DNA of 64,000 bases from Vesta saturnalis (Eukaryota; Arthropoda; Insecta; Coleoptera; Lampyridae). The notes under the pieces are model-generated. The model was not told the DNA's origin. It saw only the letters and a list, made by a program, of their open reading frames with translations, and did not search any database. Below are positions 57,726 to 64,000 of this stretch, piece after piece. Position 1 is the stretch's first letter. Each line of letters opens with the position of its first letter. Location of the stretch: NCBI GenBank assembly GCA_036346205.1, contig JARFJB010000400.1:4362501-4426500 (forward strand), in the 5' to 3' direction. A program made the position numbers and the translations under genes.

Positions 57726-59784
57726 TGCTCTGTACCCGCACCTGATCTGAGAGATCGCAATAATACATTTTTCGTGAATACTCCGTGAGTGGCAGATATT
57801 AAGGTCGGTAGCTTCCTGTTATGAGCCGAGGTACATGTGTAAAAATACACACAGTATTAGCGTTGTTCTTCTTAGAACTAGTCGTTAGTCAGATCTGTCA
57901 GATACAGTGCGGGTATTGGTGTTCGTGTAATAATTCGATACAGTTTAGAAATAATAAAGTTATTTTTGTATATAGGCAAAATGGCGTGATACGAAGCGGA
58001 GCAAGCTCGTTTACGCCTTATGGATGCAGTAGAAATTTCTTCGGATGATACACCCGACGATAGCGATGATGAATATGATGATGAAAATCTCGATGAATAT
58101 GCGGCTCGTGAAGAAGATTCCGAATTAGAAGAGGATGTAGATGATGGCAACGACACTGCTAATGAAGATCTTACGAAAGAAAGACTTTTACTTAGGCAAG
58201 TCTGCTAAGAGTAAAGAGAATATGAAGTGGAGAATAGTGCCTCCCAACAAGAATATTAGAACAAGGTCTCACAACTACGTCTTGCACCTTCTTGGAAACA
58301 AGACGACTTCAAGACAAATCCTTTAGAATGCTGGAAATGTTTATTCAGCGATGACATTATTGAAATAATTGTTAAATATACAAATACGTTTATAGCTTCC
58401 AAAGCTAACCAATATTCTTGAGAGAGAGAGAGATGTAAAGCGGACCAGTACATCTGAAATTTTGGCTCTTCTAGGTATTCTTTATTTAGCAGGTGTTAAT
58501 AAAAGCGGCCGTCTGAATACAAAATAATTATGGAGTACAAATTCGGACGGGAATTGAACTCTTCAGGTTGACGATGTCTATGAACAGGTTTAAATTTTTA
58601 TTGAAGTACATTAGATTTGATGACAAAGATACAAGAGATGACAGATTAGAAACGGATAGACTGTCTCCAATTAGAGAGCTTTTTGAAATATTGATTGAAA
58701 ATTGTAAAAAGTCATACACTCCCTCAGAATACGTTACTTTAGATGAGAATTTGAAGCCTTTTAAGGGACGTTGCAGCTTTAAACAATATATCCCTTCCAA
58801 ACCAAGCAAATATGGGATAAAAATATTTGCCATGGTAGATGCGAAAATGTTTTATACCAAAGATTGGAGGTTTATGTTGGGCAACAACCAGAAGGTCTCT
58901 ATTCTGTTCTTCTATCCGCGACTCTGGAAGAAATATCACTGTAGACAATTGGTTTACTAGTTTTGATTTAGTTTTTAGTCTTTTAAGAGATCAGAATTTA
59001 ACTGTAATAGGCACAGTGAAGAAAAACCATTTTTACGAATGGTAAAATACGGCAGCAATTTTCATTAATGTTTGGCTTTCGGGAGGAGACAACATTAGTG
59101 TCTTATATTCCAAAAAAACAGTAATTTTAGTGTCCAGTACGCATCATGACGATACCATAGACTCCAAAACAGGTGAAAAGGCTAAACCTGAGATTGTTAC
59201 TTTTTATAATCAAACAAAAAGTGGCGTAGACGTAGTAGCTAAGCTATGTACCTCATATAATTGTGCAAGAAATACAGAACGATGGGCCATGGTCATTTTT
59301 ATCCTTTGCTGAATGTAGCTTTATAGCCAAGTACTATATGAAGGGAACGTTAATGAAGATTAGTATCTACGACGTAGTGTTTTTAGAAAAATGATCTTTT
59401 CAACACGTGGATGAACATTTACGCATGCGTGTTGCCAATGTTAATATACCAAGGCAAATTCGAGATAGAATTAAAGAAGTAGTACACAGTGAAGATTACG
59501 CTGAATTGACTGTCGATCGGCAAAATAAGCTCAGCAGCTGTGGAGACTGTAAGAAGGTATAAGATATTCTTTTGCGAAATGTAAAAAATTCTTATGCCTC
59601 GAACATTCACTCATGATGTGCAACATCTGCTCCGAACAATTTCAATAAGGTGTATTTTACATTTTTACTTTAATACAATAAAAAAGTTTAATTTTTACAT
59701 TCGTTTTACTTAAATATTATAACAAAATCTGAGAGATACAGCGCGGGTAACCGTGTTCCAAAAAGAGGTGCGGGTACCGAAGGG
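57726..59784 (+). mobile_element. piggyBac-family DNA transposon, 2.06 kb (copy 2)
   Basis: The left end follows TTAA (57722-57725). The right end is CGAAGGG followed by TTAG (59785-59788), probably a mutated TTAA. The terminal repeats share TACCCGCACCT (left) and its inverse AGGTGCGGGTA (right). Subterminal GAGAGAT-type words occur near both ends. One transposase gene is inside. Length and target site are those of piggyBac. Confidence 0.88.
58020..59645 (+). pseudogene. piggyBac transposase, broken
   Basis: PiggyBac transposases excise cleanly at TTAA using three Asp residues. The start at 58020 opens an acidic N-terminus (MDAVEISSDDTPDDSDDEYD). After frameshifts it continues with LALLGILYLAGVNKS, and from 58568 MSMNRFKFLLKYIRFDDKDT, YTPSEYVTLDENLKPFKGRC (first Asp region) and SKPSKYGIKIFAMVD. 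NITVDNWFTSFDLVFSLL (58930-58975) carries the next conserved Asp. The last part, NQTKSGVDVVAKLCTSYNCA and RNTERWAMV (59205-59300), keeps the first Asp of the VDxxD motif but has Ala at the second. A Cys-rich C-terminal domain (CGDC, LCLEH, CNICSEQ) is readable at 59530-59640. At least five frameshifts or stops make it inactive. Confidence 0.9.
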
Positions 59785-59800
59785 TTAGTAGATACAAGTA

Positions 59801-60109
59801 AAAAGAAAAGAGTAACGAGTGTCATTCCCTTCTCAAGGGGGAGGTGTGTTGAGTTTTCCAAGCTCTTTCAGGCACAGGATTCTAAACATAAAAATATACA
59901 TTATCGAGGTAAGGATAGGCATGGTCAAGGTAGGATCGGAAGGAATAGAGTTAGTGTTCTAAGGAGGAAGTTACTATCCCAGGATCTACCTAAAAAGCGC
60001 ACATGATGTGCGTCTATGCAGTGACCATTCCCCTATATGAGGAAAACCTCCAGAAAGAACTTCATACAAGGTAGGCAGATTGTGTTACCACTGACTTGCC
60101 AGCTTGGTT
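59801..60109 (-). mobile_element. tRNA(Ala)-derived SINE, copy 2
   Basis: Minus-strand relative of the SINE at 15764-16137. It shares the box A region, TACCTTGTATGA, TTTTCCTCATA, CACATCATGTGCG, TTCCTTCCGATCCTA and the A/T-rich tail. The part containing box B is deleted, so it has probably lost its internal promoter. It is flanked by a perfect 9 bp target duplication, ATACAAGTA (59792-59800 and 60110-60118). It lies 16 bp from the right end of the piggyBac element. Confidence 0.9.
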
Positions 60110-60118
60110 ATACAAGTA

Positions 60119-61739
60119 CATTTCAATCTAAGCAATAACGAATCTAATTGCTTCTGCATTTTTACAATTTATGAGATTTTACACAAATTTTAAATTTAGC
60201 AGAAGTAGTAGATCACTGGATTATATAGCCACAGTGGGTGATCCTTTTGAACCCCGATTTCAGTATTATCACTATAAATATACAACAACGAAACCTATTA
60301 TTGGTATTTTTCCGATAATCACAAAATCTGTAAAATCTGTAAATAAGTGCAAACAGAAACAATTAGTAAAAGGTGGCGTGAAGCCGTTATTTAAAGGGAA
60401 TGTTTATTCATAAGGTAAACAATAATTACTTTCTAGCATCAATGCGATATCCGAGGTTACAATTAATTTAACGTTTGGTGAAATAAAGTCTGATTTGTTT
60501 ATAAGCATCAATTAGTAATATAACTAAGTAGGTTCCAGATTACATATAGACTTACAACGGGAGTGAGAAACGTACATTAATAGAGAATTACCATAGCCTC
60601 AGAGAGAAGGTCTAGTTTCAAGGTCAAAACTACCCTCCGTGACTTCTGGAAGTCAAGGTTACCTAAAAATTTTTTGAAAAGAGGCTGAAGTAGAATTCAA
60701 AAAATATATTCCATTCCTGGAAACTAGGCTAAAAATAAAATCAGAACGCAGGTTATCTAAAAATCGACTTCCCTGAAACAAAGGAATCTAGTAATAGACC
60801 AAATTCTTAGAAAGGAACTAATCTAAAATTCTTAGATATCAGATCCAAGTCAATCTAAGATCATGTTCATAGATATTTAATAATAGATACTGTCAGGTTA
60901 TCTAAAAATCGAGTTCAAGCTTATCTAATAATTTTGAGTCTAGAAATTGGTACAAGTCAAAATCTAGGGTCAATTAATTTCTAAAAATACAAATAAAGGC
61001 ACAGGCCACTTCAAAGGCTTTTCTGAAGGTGATGTCTACTGGTTAGGATCAAGGTTATCTAAAAATAAATGAGGTTTGCTACTTGAAGGGTTGCTAATTA
61101 TGGTGTTGGTTCAAAACTGAGCTATTTCCGCCTATAAAGACTACCTTGTGGATCCAGGTCACCACCTCTAATATCCCTTTTCATAGTTACTAGTACTTTT
61201 CCAGTCCAGGTCACTCTCTTGGTACCTATGAGGTGATGACCACCCAAAACTGATGATCCTTCTCTGGACAGTTATCTCAAAATATACCATAAACGAGGTT
61301 ATGTATTGTAAGTTGTAATCTGCTGTACCGATTAAGATATTCCCCGAAACTGGATTGAATAACAAACGCTTAAAGATAAGCCGTTCTAAGAGTTAATGGA
61401 CCTCGAAGGATAAAAACATGTGACCACTGGTTTGTGAAATGCGCTTTTTTTAAATAAATGACTGAAACATCTTTAAGGTCTAAGTTGTAGGACCTCAATA
61501 CGAATCAAACGCACACTGCACCATCAAAAATTCAAACATTTTGGACCTCACAAGTCCACAATTTCGTGAAATTTGAAATTTCACAAAATTGTTTCAACAT
61601 ATTTAACAAACTTAGTAGATAATATTACTACTGACGAAGATAACTGTAGGTGTTATCGGAATGTTTAGATTGCATAATTTTAATATAAAAATGCACCAGT
61701 ATTTTAATATGTGTAATAATGGTGAATGTTTACATTTTC
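60119..61739. other. 1.6 kb without recognised gene; recurring GGTTATCTAAAAAT
   Basis: The word GGTTATCTAAAAAT or a one-base variant occurs at irregular spacing near 60657, 60748, 60896 and 61047, often followed by CGA and a purine-rich stretch. It looks like a degenerate tandem repeat or several decayed copies of one unit. An 80-codon plus-strand frame at 60171-60413 has no familiar motif. Confidence 0.45.
61425..61515 (+). repeat. ~90 bp direct repeat left of the LINE
   Basis: GACCACTGGTTTGT, AAATGAC, a T/A-rich centre and GAATCAAACGCACAC occur here and, in the same order, at 63698-63790 beyond the LINE. Confidence 0.7.
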
Positions 61740-63625
61740 ATAACCCTAATCATACTCCACATTTGCTAGATTTCTTTCTTTCATCAAACCCACTTCAGTT
61801 CTTTCCCCAGTAGATCTAAGTGACCATCGTCTAATAGAAATAACTTCTACTAGCCATATTTCCTCTGTTGTTCACAACACTGCTAGAACCTTGTGGTATT
61901 TTAAGTCAGCTAAATGGAGTGACTTACGGAATTTCTTTGCAACCTTTCCATGGCGTGAATATTGTTTTTAGTCGTCTTCATCTTCGAACATTGGCTCTTT
62001 CAGTATCTGAAGTCATCCTCATGGGCATTGCCAAAAAACAATTTCGTATAGGTCATTCTCGTTTGATAGGTGCTAGAAATTCCTGCAAAAGTTGCTTGAT
62101 CAACGAAAATGCAATGCACTAGCTATATCTTCTTTGGGTAGTCGTACATTGTGGTCTTTAGCTAAAGCCATAGTAGAAATTGTGGTACATCTTCATTTTC
62201 CACCATGACATCCTTTCCCAGATTTGAAGTTACGGATTCTGTAGACAAAGCCATTTACTTTGTGGATTTAATTTCATCAAACTTGCGTCTTAATAATTCT
62301 GAAAAGATGTGTCCCTACTCAACACATCTTCATACACTATGAAACCAATTAATTTTTGGTACAAGTTCTTAGAATCGATCATCAGTAGGCTTGACATCAA
62401 TAAAGCTACTGGACAAGGAGTTGTTTTAAAGAAATAGTACCAGTACTATCTAAGCTCTATTCGATCTTTATGTTTCTAGGGTATTTCTTTCATCATGGAA
62501 GTTAGCAAGTGTTCAACTTATTCGCAAAAAAAACGCCATAATACCGATCCCTGAAAGTACCTACCAACTGATATCACTTGCATTTTGTCTAAAATCACGG
62601 AAAAAGCCATCAGCCAGCAATTCCTCTCTTTCCTTGAAACTAACTCATTAGTAACCACCAATATGATTTTAGGCAGAACTGTTTAACAGGTGATCTTCTT
62701 CCTTAATACGTGATCTAAGTTTGGGACAATACATTAGAACAATCCGACGAAACAGTTGTCGCTTTGGATATCTCAGAATCATTTGACCAAGTTTACTATA
62801 AGTGTTTACTTGCCAAACTAACCTCATTTGGCTTATCAACTGGGTTTCTATTTTCCTCGATAAAAGGTGAATGTCTTTCGTAGTTAATGACTTTTCTAAA
62901 GAAGTTAGCATTAACGCGGGCGTGCCACAAGAATCAGTTACATCGGTTTGTGTCCGCCAAAAGAGATCGCTCATTTTCTGTTGTAAGTATGAATGGATCA
63001 GACCTTAAGCTTTTAGACTGTATTACTACGTTGGGAATGATTCTATCTTCAAATATATTATGGGGTGATCATCTTCAGTCACTACTAAACCAGCTGCTCG
63101 TAAAATAGGCTTTTTGTACAGATCTAAGCAGTACTTTACCTTCCGACAACTATTTCTGCTGTATAAGGTCCAAATTCGACATCATCTAAAATATAACTCT
63201 CAACTCAGGGTTGGTGCTTCTCTATGCGCTCTCAATATCGTTGATCATATTAAAAAAAGAGCGATTATGCTTATAATTGACCCGTCGTTAACTAGTGACC
63301 TACAACCCGCTAAGCATACGAAAATCGTTTTAGTTGTTCTTGGTATTATCGGTGTTACAATGGCTATTGCGGTGCTGAATTACATTCTGTGATACCATTT
63401 CGGGACACCTTTGCTAGGAATACTCGGTTCGCCCATTCATATTATCAATATAGAGTACAAATATCCACTTGTCGTAGCAAACAGGCGCAATTCACACTAT
63501 ACTACGCGGTTTCTAAACTCGTGTGTTCCTCTCACTTATGATATGACAACATATAAGGTAGCCGTCCATCGGCATCTATTGGAATTTATCCTCCTATCCT
63601 CCTACTAAGTGTTCCAGAGTGCTTT
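61740..63625 (+). pseudogene. non-LTR retrotransposon (Jockey/CR1-like), endonuclease-RT remnant
   Basis: These elements nick target DNA with an AP-type endonuclease and copy their RNA in place. The end of the endonuclease is readable as LLDFFLSSNP and VDLSDHRLIEI (61765-61850). Reverse transcriptase pieces follow: AFCLKS with ISQQFLSFLETNSLVT (62600-62655), VVALDISESFDQVYYKCLLA with the first active-site Asp (62755-62815), and VSINAGVPQESV (62905-62940). The FADD box is deleted or unreadable. The C-terminal part has FRQLFLLYKVQIRHHLKYNS (63130-63205) and VDHIKKRAIMLIIDPSLTSD. A Phe/Arg-rich tail (FRDTFARNTRFAH) ends near 63625. There are numerous frameshifts and stops. 5' truncation at about 61740 is typical of LINEs. 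Confidence 0.82.
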
Positions 63626-64000
63626 ATCACGGTAGGCTAAACTTAACCAGTTCAGGACAATAATTAAAGAAAATCAAACGCACACATCGATTTTTGAATA
63701 CGACCACTGGTTTGTTTTTAAGAAATGACCTTAATAAATTTTTAAAATCAAAGATGTGAGAGCTCCAGATGAATCAAGCGCACACTTCGCTAAAAAACAT
63801 ACTTCGAAATAAAAAGTAGTACCAGAGTGTATACCAAGAAAATAAAATAATAAAGTAAATGTCTAGAAACAGCAAGGTCAATGTTGTGAGGATGCTATAA
63901 ATGCAGAAAAGAGATGTGGTTATAAAATGTGTTATATGAACATGTCTAAAACGGCAGCAAAGTGAAACCCACTTAATAAACGTATAGTTCAATTCACAAT
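63626..64000. other. end of window: 3' region of LINE and flank
   Basis: Contains the second copy of the ~90 bp direct repeat (63698-63790) and otherwise no recognised feature. Confidence 0.4.
63698..63790 (+). repeat. ~90 bp direct repeat right of the LINE
   Basis: Partner of 61425-61515: GACCACTGGTTTGT, AAATGAC, AATAAATTTTTAA and GAATCAAGCGCACAC in the same order. A partial extra copy of the CAAACGCACAC word is at 63675. Confidence 0.7.

Overview
This window looks like gene-poor nuclear DNA from an insect or other arthropod. It is strongly AT-rich, has no bacterial gene organisation, and carries an arthropod-type mixture of decayed transposable elements, introns, microsatellites and tRNA-derived SINEs. 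I cannot name the species. I found no complete host gene. The only host-gene candidate is one short, well-spliced minus-strand exon at 38519-38580, so part or all of the window may be intron sequence of a large gene (inference).

Layout. 1-9 kb: a mariner element with a lost catalytic Asp (1085-2354), two adjacent copies of an unknown ~0.9 kb repeat, two antisense GIY-YIG fragments of Penelope-like elements (PLEs), a DUF4817-type transposase remnant and a long-TIR MITE. 9-13.7 kb: anonymous DNA. 15.07-21.68 kb: a ZMYM1-like hAT transposon that has received an Ala-tRNA-derived SINE, a PLE and a 2.1 kb long-TIR Tc1/mariner-type element, one inside the other. 22.44-28.48 kb: a PIF/Harbinger element with convergent genes (Myb/SANT-like and HARBI1-like), carrying a MITE and a 2.4 kb TG...CA insertion with a 4 bp target duplication. 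31.25-31.79 kb: a PLE remnant between inverted terminal repeats. 32-37 kb: a Crypton-like tyrosine recombinase fragment and a THAP/P-element transposase. 39.0-44.6 kb: a Ty3/Gypsy element lacking gag and protease, with a 1.1 kb foldback element inside its reverse transcriptase. 45-50 kb: a LINE ORF1 fragment, (CA)n(TA)n tracts and a 60-65 bp minisatellite. 50-60 kb: a second long-TIR Tc1/mariner-type element, a palindromic foldback element, a THAP fragment, the third copy of the 0.9 kb repeat, two related piggyBac copies and a second SINE with a perfect 9 bp target duplication. 61.7-63.6 kb: a Jockey/CR1-type LINE.

The most interesting structure is the PLE terminal unit, seen at 17.2-17.5 kb and 31.25-31.79 kb. 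It combines a tRNA-like segment with box A/B-like motifs and, about 75 bp further on, a compact hammerhead-ribozyme-like motif with a 2 bp stem III. Three such motifs are visible, one of them in inverted orientation. Hammerheads are known from PLEs; the tRNA-like partner and its arrangement are the part to follow up.

All coding assignments come from reading translated motifs by eye. Most are pseudogenes, with frameshifts or stops stated in each entry. Element ends are exact only where terminal repeats or target duplications are described.
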